The position numbers and the translations under genes are program-made. Shown one piece after another: positions 8,090 to 17,939 of a stretch of DNA of 64,000 bases. The DNA lies in assembly GCA_016182845.1 (NCBI GenBank), contig JACPFT010000012.1, positions 1 through 64,000 on the forward strand, read 5' to 3'. Each line of letters begins with the position of its first letter. Position 1 is the stretch's first letter. Source of the DNA: Gammaproteobacteria bacterium. Lineage in GTDB: Bacteria > Pseudomonadota > Gammaproteobacteria > Enterobacterales > Permianibacteraceae. The notes below the pieces were generated by a model that had not been told where the DNA came from, searched no databases, and worked only from the letters and a program-made list of their open reading frames with translations.

Positions 8090-10954
8090 TTAATCGAAGA
8101 GACCGCTGCCGGCCTGCTTCATAATCTGTTGGAAGCGGTTGTCCAGTTCGGCTTGCTCGGCGCTCGCCGGTCCGGCGATCAGCCAGTTCATGAGCCAGGC
8201 ATGCAAGCCGCCCTGCTGACCGTCGCGCAGGCGCTCGGCGAGCATTTCCACTTGCAGGCGCATGCGCTCCGCCTGGACTTCCGTCGGCGAAGCCAGCTCG
8301 GCGAGGATCTCGCCGCGCAAGGCCAGCTCGCGGCGGCTCACTAGCGCCTGCGCGCAGCGCGCGTTCCAGGCGGTCTCATCGGTCTCGGCGCAGGCTTCCC
8401 AGCGGGCGGCCAGGGCGCGCTCCAGCTCGGCCGGCAGCTCGGGAAGCGCCTTCCACTCGGCATCCAACTCGGCGCGCAGGTCCAGGCGCACTGTGCCGGC
8501 CAGTTCCACGCGCCGGCACAGTGCCGACTTCCGCTCAAACAGCGCCAGACGCTGGCGGGCGGCCTCCTGGCGGGCATCCTGTTGATGGCGCTTGCGCTGC
8601 TCATGCAGTTCCGCCCAGCGCCGCCGCAGGGTCTCGGACTCGCGGCCCGGCAGTTCGCGCCAGGCGGCATCCAGCTCGGCGTAGACCTCGGCCTTGGCGT
8701 CCGCGCCCAGGGCGGCGGCAAAGGCCTCGCACAGCTCGGCGCGCTGACGGCCCAGGGCATCGTCCGCCTCGCGGCGCGCATCGAAGACCTTCTGGCGCTC
8801 GGCGAAGACTTGGTCGGCGATGCCCCGGAAGCGCTCCCAGAGTTCTTGCTCGCGCCGGGGTGCGGCGCGGCCCACAGCCTTCCAGCGCGCCTGCAGGGCC
8901 TTCATGGCCTCGGCGGCCTCGTGGCGATCCGCCGCGCTCAATAGCGCCTCGGCCTCGACTATCAGGCCCAGCTTATGCTCGGCGTTCTGGGCCTGCTCTT
9001 GCCGCAGGGCGGCCTCGACCGGCTTCAGGGCCTCGCGGAAGCGCAGGTTTAGTGCATCCCAACGGATTTTTGGCAGATGCCCCGCCTCGGACCAGGCCTT
9101 TTGCAGCCGGCCCATGCCCTGCTCCAGGGCGCGCCACTCCTGGGCCGCTTCGTTCATCAAGCCCGCCGCCAGGGCAGCGGCTTCGGCGCACAAGGCCTCG
9201 CGAGCCGCCTCGACGGTGGCAGTGCGCGCCTCTTCCTCGGCGCGCCAGGTCTTGACCGGTGCCATGGCCTGTTCCAGGGCTTGCTCATAGCGGACCTGCA
9301 GGGCGGCGTCCTGCTCCGGCTCGGTGGGACCCAGGAGGCGCCACTCGCCCTGCAGCTCGCGCAAGCGCTGTTGCTGTTCGCGGGGCGGCAGCGGCGCGGC
9401 AGCCAGAGCCTCCAAGTCCGCGCAGAGGGCCTCCTTGCGCGGCAGGGCCGCCCAGACGCGCCAGTCCTGAAGGGCCGCAAGGCGCTCCTGCAGGCTGTCG
9501 ATGCGGCGCTGCAGCGGCGGCAGATCGCGCGGATCCAGGGCGGACAAGGCTTGCAGCAGCTCCGCGTGCAGATGGCGCAAGGCCTTGCTGCGCCCGGCGT
9601 TGAGTAGATGCTCGAAGCGGCTCAGCAGGCGGCGAACTTCGCCCAGGGAGGACTCCCGGCCCTCGCGCATCGCGGTTGCCCGGGCCTCCAGGCTCGCCGC
9701 CAGTGCCTGTTGCCGTTCGCGCAGCGCGGTCGGCAGTTTCCAGGTCTTGAGGACGGGCAAAGCGCGCCAGGTCCGTTTCCAGGCGTCATAGGCCTCGGCC
9801 GCCGAGCCCGGTTCCTGGGCATCGGCCTGCACCAGGACGGCCAGCTCGGCGAGCAGGTTCTCGGCCTGGGCCAGGGCGTCGAGATAGACGGGGCGCTCCA
9901 GCAGCAGTTGTTCGCAGGCGCCGATCGCGGCACGGAAGCGCTGCTCCAGGGCTTGGAGCCAGGCTTCGCCGCCGGCCGGCGCGTGGCGCCAATTATCGAG
10001 CAAGGTGTCCAGCAGATCCTGGCTGAGACGTAGTTCGCTGGCGCCATCGGCCAGGATTTCGCCGCGCAGGCGCTCGGCGGTCTGGCACAGGCCTTCCCGC
10101 TCCTGGCGGATCAGTGCCTCAAGCTTGGCCTGCTCGGCCTGTTGGCGCAGCTGGCCGATATGGCGCTCGGCCCGGGCCAGGGCGCGCTCGGCCCGGGGCG
10201 GCAGATCCTGGGGCATGTGCTTGCGCGAGGCGCGGGCCAGTTCCGGCTGCAGGGCGGACCAGGTTTCGGCGGCGGCGGCCAGGGCGGCTTCGGCCGGGCC
10301 CAGCTCGGCGGCCAGGCTCAGCGCCTCCAGGCCCTGGGCCAGTTGGCGGACCCGCTCCGCCAGGGCCTCGGGGTGCTCGGCCGGGGGCTGCAAGGCCTCG
10401 AATCTGGCCTTGGCCTCGCGGGCAATCAGCTTGTCGCGGCCCCGTGCCTCGCGAGCGATGCGCTCCAACAGAGTCGGCCTTGTCACCAAGGCCAGGGCCT
10501 CGGCGCGCAAGGGCGCGTGGGCATCGCCAATGGCCAACTCCGCGTACAGGGATTCCCGGGCGCAGAGGGTCATGGCGCGGCGGCGCAGTTCCACCTCCCG
10601 GCCCTCGCGCGCCGCGCGCTCCTGCTGTGCCGGAGTCGCCTCCTCCAGCCAGCGCAGGCGCTCGGCCAGCTCGGGGCTCAGGGCATGCTGGCCGCAGAGC
10701 GCGCGTGCGCAGAGCTCGCGGTATTGCTCGCGCAAGGCCGCATCGCCTTCCTCCACCGCCCGGCGGCGGTACAGGGCCAGATCGTGGAGCTTGTGCAGGG
10801 CCGCGGCGCGCACGGCCGACTCGGGATCGTTGACGGCCAGGTTTTCCAGCACGGCGCGCTGGCCCGCCGGATCCAGCCCGGCGACCGCCGCCAGGCGCAC
10901 CTGGGCTTTCCGCGACTGCCATTTCGGGGCGAAAAGTTCTTTGAGAAACATCAT
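8090..10954 (-). CDS. Large DUF349 repeat protein
   Basis: A 954-residue, alanine-, arginine- and glutamate-rich, helical cytoplasmic protein. The first 200 residues resemble HEAT-like repeats (LAAVAGLDPAGQRAVLENLAV, then similar units). The remainder shows repeated tryptophan-centred units (EWRLLGPTEPEQDAALQVRYEQ, RWKAVGRAAPRREQELWERF, AWRELPGRESETLRRRWAEL) characteristic of DUF349. The function is unknown. Coiled-coil content is high. It begins MMFLKELFAPKWQSRKAQVRLAAV, a start typical for this family. The saccharopine dehydrogenase-like gene lies 31 nt downstream and a DUF1315 gene 41 nt upstream, so the three may be co-transcribed. Confidence 0.82.
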   Translation of the reverse strand: MMFLKELFAPKWQSRKAQVRLAAVAGLDPAGQRAVLENLAVNDPESAVRAAALHKLHDLALYRRRAVEEGDAALREQYRELCARALCGQHALSPELAERLRWLEEATPAQQERAAREGREVELRRRAMTLCARESLYAELAIGDAHAPLRAEALALVTRPTLLERIAREARGRDKLIAREAKARFEALQPPAEHPEALAERVRQLAQGLEALSLAAELGPAEAALAAAAETWSALQPELARASRKHMPQDLPPRAERALARAERHIGQLRQQAEQAKLEALIRQEREGLCQTAERLRGEILADGASELRLSQDLLDTLLDNWRHAPAGGEAWLQALEQRFRAAIGACEQLLLERPVYLDALAQAENLLAELAVLVQADAQEPGSAAEAYDAWKRTWRALPVLKTWKLPTALRERQQALAASLEARATAMREGRESSLGEVRRLLSRFEHLLNAGRSKALRHLHAELLQALSALDPRDLPPLQRRIDSLQERLAALQDWRVWAALPRKEALCADLEALAAAPLPPREQQQRLRELQGEWRLLGPTEPEQDAALQVRYEQALEQAMAPVKTWRAEEEARTATVEAAREALCAEAAALAAGLMNEAAQEWRALEQGMGRLQKAWSEAGHLPKIRWDALNLRFREALKPVEAALRQEQAQNAEHKLGLIVEAEALLSAADRHEAAEAMKALQARWKAVGRAAPRREQELWERFRGIADQVFAERQKVFDARREADDALGRQRAELCEAFAAALGADAKAEVYAELDAAWRELPGRESETLRRRWAELHEQRKRHQQDARQEAARQRLALFERKSALCRRVELAGTVRLDLRAELDAEWKALPELPAELERALAARWEACAETDETAWNARCAQALVSRRELALRGEILAELASPTEVQAERMRLQVEMLAERLRDGQQGGLHAWLMNWLIAGPASAEQAELDNRFQQIMKQAGSGLFD

Positions 10955-10995
10955 GTTATGAACCGAGTCCGTGAAGGAACGACAGCGGCGGGCGC

Positions 10996-11265
10996 CTAGC
11001 TGTCCAGGGCGTGTACGTGGATCCGCTCGTCACGCGGGGTTTTCGGCTTGCTGGCGATACGGAACTCGCCTTCCGGGCTCATGCGGAAGGGCTCGTCCTC
11101 GGTGTCCAGGCAGAAGGTTTCGTAGGCCATGATGGCCTGCATGGAGGACTCGCGCTGCTCGGGGCTGAGCGCCCGGCCATCGACCCAGCGACCCAGGGCG
11201 ACCGCCTCGCGCAAACGGGCATAGACCTCGGGGGTCATGCTGCGGATCAGCTCATCGTAGGTCAT
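10996..11265 (-). CDS. DUF1315 (YeaC-like) small protein
   Basis: An 89-residue soluble protein beginning MTYDELIRSMTPEVYARLREAVALGRWVDGR. The phrase 'LREAVELGKWPDG' with 'LTPEQ' (here ALSPEQRESSMQAIMAYE) marks the YeaC/DUF1315 family of unknown function, common in Gammaproteobacteria. The frame is open to 11355, but ATG at 11265 has GGGGGGA seven bases upstream and matches the family start. It is upstream of, and probably co-transcribed with, the DUF349 gene, a linkage seen in related genomes as far as I recall. Confidence 0.85.
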   Translation of the reverse strand: MTYDELIRSMTPEVYARLREAVALGRWVDGRALSPEQRESSMQAIMAYETFCLDTEDEPFRMSPEGEFRIASKPKTPRDERIHVHALDS

Positions 11266-11277
11266 GCTCGTCCCCCC

Positions 11278-11310
11278 AAAAGAAAGGCGGCGATTATAGC
11301 ATCGCCGCCT
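11278..11310 (-). terminator. Rho-independent terminator after the 438-residue protein gene
   Basis: AGGCGGCGAT (11285-11294) and ATCGCCGCCT (11301-11310) form a perfect 10-bp stem with a six-base loop. On the minus strand the stem is followed by TTCTTTT. It ends transcription from the gene at 11359-12675 and nearly touches the ribosome site of the DUF1315 gene. Confidence 0.85.
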
Positions 11311-11358
11311 GGGTTTTGGAGGCCGCCCGGCGCCGTTCAGCGCCAGGCTTGCCATTGG

Positions 11359-12675
11359 TCAATAACCGTCGCAGAACAGCACCATCTGCACGCCGTGGGT
11401 GGTCCAGGGACCGTCCTTCTGCTCGGACATGGGCATGCGCGGGTAGACCAGGCGGCCATCGGCGCGGCGGCTGGTGTTGAGGATGTCGCGCAGGCGCATG
11501 ATCACGCGGCTCACCGCCACCAGAGTCGCCCAGCGCCGGTAGCCGCTGGGCCAGTCCAGGCTCAGCTGGCGCGGGCGGGTGCCGCCCCAGCCGGGCACGG
11601 TGCCCAGCTCCGGGAACAGGCTCTGGGGATCCTCACGGCCAGCCTCCACCATCAGGAAATCCAGGCGCGACAGGAGCGACGCGGCGACCCGGCTGTCCCA
11701 GAGCACCATCACCTGGCGTTCCGGATCCTCTTCCAGGTGGGCCGTGGCCACAGCGGCCAGGGCGCTCCAGCCGCTGTTCATCTTGGCCTTGGCCTTGATA
11801 TCGGCGGCCAATGCCGCTTCGAAGACTCGGCGGATGTTCTCCGGCGTGACTTCGCGCTGGGGCATGCCTGCCAGGTTGAAGGTCTCGTGGGCCAGCTTCA
11901 CGGCGATGGCCTGATCGCGCGTGCCCCAGTCCTCGCCCATTTCCACCATGTGCGCCAGGCGCGCCGCCCGAAACAGCATGGGTTCCAGCATGAAGCGGTT
12001 ATGGGCGAAGCTGGAACGGGGCTTGGGCCAGAAGAAGGCCACCAAGCGCTGGTCCCAGCCGCTCACCGCCTCGCCGATGGGGCGGCCGGAATAAATGGGC
12101 TGCAAGGGGTCTTCCTGCAGCCAGGCCGCCAGGGCATGGAGATAGGCATCGGTATCCGCGTCGGCCGCCGGGATCTGCGGCGGGTAGATGTTCTCGCCGA
12201 TCAAGGCCACGCCGCCGTCGTCGATGACGATGGGATCGTTGGAGGTAGTCTCCACGTCGGCCTGGATGCGCGCCTCGGCATGGGACAGGTATTGATCCTG
12301 CTCCAGCAGGGAAATCTGATCCCAGGTGTCCAGGGCATATTCCGACAGCCGGGCCCCGGCCACCACCTGATCGCCTTCCATGAAGTCCGCCGACTTCACC
12401 ATCAAGTCGTTCAGGCGCAGGAAGCTCTCCACCACCTGGGGCGTGTTGCGATACGGCCAGGGCACCAGGAGGCGCGCCATGACATCCAGACTGAAGCGGT
12501 AGCCGTGATTGAGCAACTCGGCAAGCTTGGCCTCGTCGCTACGCAGGGGCAAAACGCCCTCGCGCCAGGCATAGGGGTCCACGGCGGCGAAGCGCTTGAA
12601 CCAGACCTTCCAGGCGGCCACGAACAGGCCGAGGGGGCATTGGTAATGCTGAGCATTGGGAAAGCTGACTTGCAT
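11359..12675 (-). CDS. Protein of unknown function, 438 residues
   Basis: I do not recognise this family. The protein has no signal peptide or membrane helix and is rich in aromatic residues. It begins MQVSFPNAQHYQCPLGLFVAAWKVWFKRF. Notable stretches are WPYRNTPQVVESFLRLNDLM, VVLFC-like end (VQMVLFCDGY), and an acidic SNDPIVIDDGGVALIGENIYPPQ. GWSALAAVATAHL and ERQVMVLWDSRVAASLL near residues 300-340 look like a folded helical core. It has its own terminator downstream, and an MFS gene follows upstream on the same strand with a 116-base gap. Codon use matches its neighbours, so a recent arrival is not indicated. Confidence 0.7.
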   Translation of the reverse strand: MQVSFPNAQHYQCPLGLFVAAWKVWFKRFAAVDPYAWREGVLPLRSDEAKLAELLNHGYRFSLDVMARLLVPWPYRNTPQVVESFLRLNDLMVKSADFMEGDQVVAGARLSEYALDTWDQISLLEQDQYLSHAEARIQADVETTSNDPIVIDDGGVALIGENIYPPQIPAADADTDAYLHALAAWLQEDPLQPIYSGRPIGEAVSGWDQRLVAFFWPKPRSSFAHNRFMLEPMLFRAARLAHMVEMGEDWGTRDQAIAVKLAHETFNLAGMPQREVTPENIRRVFEAALAADIKAKAKMNSGWSALAAVATAHLEEDPERQVMVLWDSRVAASLLSRLDFLMVEAGREDPQSLFPELGTVPGWGGTRPRQLSLDWPSGYRRWATLVAVSRVIMRLRDILNTSRRADGRLVYPRMPMSEQKDGPWTTHGVQMVLFCDGY

Positions 12676-12791
12676 GGGAGCGATCCTATGGACGGCTAAG
12701 TTGTTGTTCTAAGAAGCCCGTTGCTTTTTATGAAGCCCGTGCCGGCTCTAGCCAGTTTAGCGGAAACCGGTGAAAGGCGCGTAATCCTGCC

Positions 12792-13949
12792 TCAACGACG
12801 CTCCCGGCTAAACAGCATAAGCAGAAAGGCCAGGACGCACAGACCCGCCGCACCGTAGAACGCCGCGCCCCAACCGTAGCGCTGGGACAGATGGCCAGCC
12901 AAGAGCGCGCCGACGATGCCGCCCAGGCCGTACACGACCGAGGCGAAGAGGCCCTGCGCCCTGCCCTGCAGGTTTGCCGGGAAGGTGGCCGCCAGGGCGT
13001 ACATGGCCAGGGCATGGGCCGCCGCGAAGGTGACGGCATGCAGGCCGTTCACCGCGAGCATCAGCCCGCGCGACTCCGGCCAGGCGCCGGTCAACCACCA
13101 ACGGAGCACGGCAACCAGGGCGACGGCCGCCATCAAGCGGCTCAGGCCATGCCGCTCGATATGGCGGCCTATGACCATGAACATGCCGATCTCGGCCAGG
13201 ACGCCCAGGGCGATCAAGAGGCCGATGTGGAAACCCGAATAGCCCTGCGCCGTGAGCAAAAGGTCGTAAAACAAGTAATACGGCTGGGTCGCGGCCTGCT
13301 GGCAGAAGCAGGCCGCGAACAAGAGCCAGGGCGCGGGGTTGCGCCAGATCGTCCCCCAGCTCGCCTCCTCGCCCTCGCGCGGTGCGGACTTCGGATGGGC
13401 GTCGGGCAGGCTGAAGGCGAAACCGCTACAGACCAGCAAGGCTAGAAGGACCAAGAACGGCAGCTGGCCTATGCCCAGGGCATCGAACCAGGCGCCGGCG
13501 ATGACCACGCAGAGCATGTAGCCGATGGAGCCCCAGAGTCGGATCCGGCCGTAGCGCGGCGCTTGTGCGCCCAGGTGCGCCAGGGTCAGGGTCTCCATCT
13601 GCGGCAGCACGGCACTGAAGCAGAGATGAAAACCGATCAGCACGCCGGTCAGCGCCCAGGGTTCCCGGACCACGAACAGGCCGCAGAACAGCAGGCTGGC
13701 CAGAACCAGGGCCAGGCGCATCAGTAGCTGCCGACCGCCGCGCTCGGCCAGCAAGGAAGCCAGGAAGGGCGAGAGTGTGCGCGCCCCGGAGAGCAGGGCC
13801 ATGAGCCCACCGATGGCAGCTGGGCCGAAGCCCTGCTCGCTGAGATAACGGCTGAAATAGGGAACCAGGCAGCCCAGGGCAGCGAAATACGCGAAGTAGA
13901 TACCGCCCAGGCGCCGCGTCGGCAAAGCCGCCGGCCAAGCCGCGCTCAT
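12792..13949 (-). CDS. MFS permease of the HcaT / LacY-like group
   Basis: A 385-residue transporter with about 12 hydrophobic segments. The start, RLGGIYFAYFAALGCLVPYFSRYLSEQGFGPAAIGGLM, and QAPRYGRIRLWGSIGYMLCVV near residue 130 are characteristic of the MFS_1-like group that includes the phenylpropionate permease HcaT. RIRLWGSIGY is a strong family mark. The substrate cannot be assigned. ATG at 13949 overlaps the TGA of aroC by one base; a GTG lies one codon upstream. Coupled translation with aroC and prmB is likely. It is complete in length. Confidence 0.85.
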   Translation of the reverse strand: MSAAWPAALPTRRLGGIYFAYFAALGCLVPYFSRYLSEQGFGPAAIGGLMALLSGARTLSPFLASLLAERGGRQLLMRLALVLASLLFCGLFVVREPWALTGVLIGFHLCFSAVLPQMETLTLAHLGAQAPRYGRIRLWGSIGYMLCVVIAGAWFDALGIGQLPFLVLLALLVCSGFAFSLPDAHPKSAPREGEEASWGTIWRNPAPWLLFAACFCQQAATQPYYLFYDLLLTAQGYSGFHIGLLIALGVLAEIGMFMVIGRHIERHGLSRLMAAVALVAVLRWWLTGAWPESRGLMLAVNGLHAVTFAAAHALAMYALAATFPANLQGRAQGLFASVVYGLGGIVGALLAGHLSQRYGWGAAFYGAAGLCVLAFLLMLFSRERR

Positions 13950-15049
13950 CACTCCACGGATGGCGGGATCTGGGGCGTGCGCGAGCGCACTTCCAGATTC
14001 TGTCCGCGATGGCGCAGGGCATGATCCATGAGCACGATGGCCAGCATGGCCTCGGCGATGGGCACTGCGCGTATGCCGACGCAGGGATCGTGCCGGCCCT
14101 TGGTCAGGACCTCGGTGGGCAGGCCCTCGCGGGTGATGCTGCGGCCGGGGATGAGGATGCTGGACGTGGGTTTGAGTCCGATGCTGACGCGAATGTCCTG
14201 GCCCGAGGAAATCCCGCCCAGCACACCGCCGGCGTGGTTGCTCAGGAAGCCGGCCGGCGTCAGCTCGTCGCGGAACTGGCTGCCCTTGGCCTCGACGCAG
14301 GCCATGCCGCCGCCGATTTCCACGGCCTTGACCGCATTGATGCTCATCATGGCATGGGCGATGTCGGCGTCCAGACGGTCGAACACCGGCTCGCCCAGGC
14401 CCGGAGGCATGCCCTCGGCGACAACCTCGACCCGCGCGCCTATGGAATCGCCTTCCTTGCGGATGGCCTGGATCAGGGTCTCCAGGTCCCCGACCCGGGC
14501 CGGATCCGGGAAGAAGAAGGGATTCTGCTCGATGAAGGCGCGATTGAACTGACCCGCCTTGATGGAGCCGATCTGGCTGACGTAGCCGTAGATGCGTATG
14601 CCCAGGTGTTCGTGTAGGTATTTCTTGGCGATGGCGCCGGCCGCCACGCGCATGGCGGTCTCGCGCGCCGAGGAACGGCCGCCGCCACGGTAGTCGCGGA
14701 TGCCGTATTTTTGCTCGTAGCTGTAATCGGCGTGCCCCGGGCGGAAGGTCTGGGCCAGCTCGTCATAGTCCTTGGACTTCTGGTCGGTGTTTTCGATCAG
14801 CAGCCCGATAGGCGTGCCCGTGGTCTGGCCCTCGAACACGCCGGAAAGGATGCGCACGCGATCGTCTTCCTGACGCTGGGTCGTGAACTTGGACTGGCCG
14901 GGTTTGCGCCGGTCAAGATCCCGCTGCAGATCCGCCTCGCTGAGTAACAGCCCCGGCGGGCAGCCGTCGACGATGCAGCCCAGGGCCGGGCCATGGCTCT
15001 CGCCGAAGGTCGTCACCGAAAACAACTGACCCAAGGTGTTACCAGACAT
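13949..15049 (-). CDS. aroC: Chorismate synthase
   Basis: A 366-residue enzyme that makes chorismate from 5-enolpyruvylshikimate-3-phosphate with reduced FMN, the last step of the shikimate pathway. The signature [18 protein letters not shown] lies at residues 17-34. [29 protein letters not shown] is at about 103-131, and [19 protein letters not shown] is near the end. All are intact, and the length is that of bacterial AroC. It sits between prmB (24 nt upstream) and an MFS gene that overlaps its stop. PrmB-AroC adjacency is frequent in Gammaproteobacteria. Confidence 0.98.
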   Translation of the reverse strand: MSGNTLGQLFSVTTFGESHGPALGCIVDGCPPGLLLSEADLQRDLDRRKPGQSKFTTQRQEDDRVRILSGVFEGQTTGTPIGLLIENTDQKSKDYDELAQTFRPGHADYSYEQKYGIRDYRGGGRSSARETAMRVAAGAIAKKYLHEHLGIRIYGYVSQIGSIKAGQFNRAFIEQNPFFFPDPARVGDLETLIQAIRKEGDSIGARVEVVAEGMPPGLGEPVFDRLDADIAHAMMSINAVKAVEIGGGMACVEAKGSQFRDELTPAGFLSNHAGGVLGGISSGQDIRVSIGLKPTSSILIPGRSITREGLPTEVLTKGRHDPCVGIRAVPIAEAMLAIVLMDHALRHRGQNLEVRSRTPQIPPSVE

Positions 15050-15073
15050 GCTTAATCCTTCTCAATGCCGCGC

Positions 15074-15994
15074 TTAGAACCGGTCGTGAAAGGCGCGCAG
15101 ATCCGCCGCCTCGATGAGGAAAACGCCCTGCCCGCCATGGGTGAACTCCAGCCACAGGAAGGGCACTTCCGGCCAAGCCGTTTGGACGTGGGCTTCGCTG
15201 TTGCCCACCTCGACGATCAATAAGCCATCTTCGCTCAGATGCTCAGGCGCCTCGCGCAGGATGCGTCGCACGATGTCCAGGCCATCGTCACCGGCCGCCA
15301 GGCCCAACATGGGCTCATGGCGGAATTCCTCCGGCATGCTGTCGATGTCGCCGGCATCCACATAGGGCGGATTGCTGACGATAAGATCATAGACTTCGCC
15401 CTGCAAGCCGCTAAATACATCGGATTCCACCAGGCTGACTTGCTCGTCCAGACCATGGTCCCCGACATTGATGGCCGCCACGTCCAGGGCATCGGTGGAA
15501 ATATCCGCGGCGTCGACCGATGCGCCCGGGAAGGCATGAGCCAGGGCGATGGCGATACAGCCGCTGCCGGTGCACAAATCCAACACCCGGGCCGGGATGC
15601 GCTCGCCCAGCCAGGGTTGGAAGCCGTTCTCGATCAGCTCGGCGATGGGCGAACGGGGCACCAGCACGCGCTCGTCCACGTAGAACTCCAGGCCGGCGAA
15701 CCAGATCTTGTTGGTCAGATAGGCCAGGGGCAGGCGTTCGTTGATGCGCCGCGCCACCAGCTCGGCGATCTCCCGGCGCTCGCTACGCGTCAGCCGCTGG
15801 CCGCGCGCCGCCTCCAAATCCTGATGTTCCAAGCGCAGAGGATGCAGGCACAGGGCCAGGGCTTCGTCCCAGCCGTTGTCGGTGCCATGACCGAAGAACA
15901 CTTCGCTGCGCAGCAAGGCGCTGGCGGCCCAGCGGATGAAATCCCCCAGGCTGCGCAAGTCGTTGACGGCTTCGTCGATGTCGTGTGGACTCAT
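15074..15994 (-). CDS. prmB: 50S ribosomal protein L3 glutamine methyltransferase
   Basis: A 306-residue SAM-dependent methyltransferase. Motif I is [21 protein letters not shown], and the catalytic [12 protein letters not shown] contains the NPPY motif that binds the glutamine amide. The N-terminal helical domain ([29 protein letters not shown]) with the GHGT.N..DEA pattern points to PrmB rather than PrmC. It N5-methylates a glutamine of ribosomal protein L3. The frame is open upstream to 16156, but ATG at 15994 begins the conserved sequence [19 protein letters not shown]. It is the first gene of a prmB-aroC-MFS unit. Confidence 0.95.
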   Translation of the reverse strand: MSPHDIDEAVNDLRSLGDFIRWAASALLRSEVFFGHGTDNGWDEALALCLHPLRLEHQDLEAARGQRLTRSERREIAELVARRINERLPLAYLTNKIWFAGLEFYVDERVLVPRSPIAELIENGFQPWLGERIPARVLDLCTGSGCIAIALAHAFPGASVDAADISTDALDVAAINVGDHGLDEQVSLVESDVFSGLQGEVYDLIVSNPPYVDAGDIDSMPEEFRHEPMLGLAAGDDGLDIVRRILREAPEHLSEDGLLIVEVGNSEAHVQTAWPEVPFLWLEFTHGGQGVFLIEAADLRAFHDRF

Positions 15995-16235
15995 GGCGGA
16001 CTCGTGTGCAAGATGACTGAGGGCGGATTGTAACCGAGGCGCGGCGTCCGGGCTTGCCTGAAATTGGCGGCTGAGTGGCATATTTACGCACGGGCCACGG
16101 CCCCGGCGCTCCCGTGCTCGAGGATGCACGTCCTCGGCGCCAGGGTCCGCCTCCAAGCACCCAAAAGGCCAGTTGAATCAAGGAGCACGGCAGATTTGTC
16201 TATACTCGCAGTCAGGGTCCCGGAGCGTGACGGTT

Positions 16236-17867
16236 ATGCCGATTAGTTATAGTCAGAAAAAAGTGCTGATCGTCGATGATTTCGCCGATTTTCGCCGAAC
16301 GGTGCGCGGTATCGTCGTGCAGATCGGCATCGCCGACATCGACCAGGCCGCCACCGCCGAAGAAGCCCTGAAGATGTGTCGCGACAAGCACTACGACATC
16401 GTACTCTCCGATTACAACCTGGGCGACGGCAAGGACGGTCAGCAGCTTCTGGAAGAGTTAAAGTACGTTAGCTTATTGAAAAACAAGGATGTATTCCTGA
16501 TGATCACGGCGGAGAACACCTCTTCCATGGTCATGGGCGCCCTGGACTGCATGCCCGACGGTTATCTCACCAAGCCCTTCAACAAGGGCATGCTGCAGAA
16601 TCGCCTGGAAAAAATCCTGGAGAAGAAGGAAAGCCTGGCGGAAATCGAGGTCGCCATCGAGAAGAAGCAGTACGACAAGGCCATGAGCCTGTGCAAGGCA
16701 CAGCTCGCCGCCAAGTCGCCCCATGCCCTCGCCTGCTTGCGCCTCCAGGCCGAGATCCTGGAGGCCACCGGCGAGCTGGAAGCCGCCGCCGCGATCTACC
16801 GGGAAGTCAACGGCAGCCGGCCCCTAGTCTGGGCGCTGCTGGGACTCGGCAGGGTGTTGTTTCATCAAAAGGAGCTCGCCAAGTCGCGATTGCAATTCGA
16901 AGAGCTCATTCGCCTCAACCCCATGTTCCTGACGGCCTTCGACTGGCTAGCCAAGATCCAAGCGGCCGAAGGCGATGCCAAGAAGGCCCAGCAAACCCTG
17001 GAAACCGCCGTCAAGATCTCGCCCAAGACCATCAACCGTCAAATGAACCTGGGCCAGTTGGCCAAGGAAAATGAAGACGTGGACGGGGCGCTGAAGGCCT
17101 ATCGCAGCGCCGTTCGCCTGGGCAAGAACTCCTGTTACAACACGCCGGAAAACTACTTCAATTTCAACGAGTGCGTACAACAGGTCATCAAACGCGATGG
17201 TCTGAGCCAGAACAAGGCGCTGGCCGAAGACGGCGTTCGCTATTTGCAGGAGGCCTCCGAGGTTTACAAGAACCAGAAAGACGTGGTCTTTCGGCTGGAA
17301 AACCAAAAGGTAGGCCTGTTCCAGGTCCAGGGCAGAGCCCAAGAGGCGCAGGCGGCCATGAGCAAGGCCGAGCATCTCTACCCGCAGGTCGAGGCCGAAC
17401 TCAATTCCGATGGTCTCATCGACTTCGCCAAGGCGCTCAAGACCAGCGGCAAGGAGGCCAAGGCCCAGGAAATCGTCGCCAGCCTGGCTTCCAAACACGG
17501 CGACAACCCCGAAGTCATGAAGCTCGCCAACGAGCTCCTGCAGGATAGAGAGGCCCTGCGCAAGGCCACGGAATCCCACAACCTCAACAACGACGGTGTG
17601 CGCCAGTTCGAGGCCGGCGAAGCACTCAAAGCCGTCGCCACCTTCCTCAAGGCCCGGGAGCTGTCCCCGACCAACACCAGCGTCAACTTCAACATCGCCC
17701 AGGTGATTTACCACATGCACAAGTCCGGGCAGGCCGACGCCAACATGATCAAGGTGGGAAAACACTGTCTCGGCCAGGTGAACATGGACAAGAAAGATGC
17801 GCGGTTTGCCAAATACCAGGAATTGCAGCGCCTGTATGCGGACATTCCGGCGCCTGCCGGTGAATAG
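16236..17867 (+). CDS. Response regulator with receiver and TPR domains
   Basis: A 543-residue cytoplasmic protein. The receiver domain covers about 1-125, starting KKVLIVDDFADFRRTVRGIV. It has the phospho-acceptor aspartate in VLSDYNLGDGKDG and the conserved Lys in YLTKPFNKG. The rest is tetratricopeptide-like helical repeats (AIYREVNGSRPLVWALLGLGRVLFHQ, AKIQAAEGDAKKAQQTLETA and more). Output is therefore likely protein-protein interaction and not DNA binding. ATG at 16236 has GGAG ten bases upstream. A small histidine kinase gene begins 72 nt downstream and is the probable partner. Confidence 0.9.
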   Translation: MPISYSQKKVLIVDDFADFRRTVRGIVVQIGIADIDQAATAEEALKMCRDKHYDIVLSDYNLGDGKDGQQLLEELKYVSLLKNKDVFLMITAENTSSMVMGALDCMPDGYLTKPFNKGMLQNRLEKILEKKESLAEIEVAIEKKQYDKAMSLCKAQLAAKSPHALACLRLQAEILEATGELEAAAAIYREVNGSRPLVWALLGLGRVLFHQKELAKSRLQFEELIRLNPMFLTAFDWLAKIQAAEGDAKKAQQTLETAVKISPKTINRQMNLGQLAKENEDVDGALKAYRSAVRLGKNSCYNTPENYFNFNECVQQVIKRDGLSQNKALAEDGVRYLQEASEVYKNQKDVVFRLENQKVGLFQVQGRAQEAQAAMSKAEHLYPQVEAELNSDGLIDFAKALKTSGKEAKAQEIVASLASKHGDNPEVMKLANELLQDREALRKATESHNLNNDGVRQFEAGEALKAVATFLKARELSPTNTSVNFNIAQVIYHMHKSGQADANMIKVGKHCLGQVNMDKKDARFAKYQELQRLYADIPAPAGE

Positions 17868-17939
17868 GCGGCAGGCCGGTTCACCGGCATCGCTTCACCG
17901 TAGGGCCACGCAACCCTTGAGCCGCAGTTAGGAACTACT

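Noticed and set aside
8129-10999. Long open frames on the plus strand opposite the DUF349 gene (and similar shadows opposite hrpA, fliF, aroC, arsJ and others)
   Set aside because: They arise from GC-rich codon bias. Their translations are low-complexity and rich in Arg, Ala, Gly and Pro, with no domain motifs, while the opposite strand carries a clear protein.
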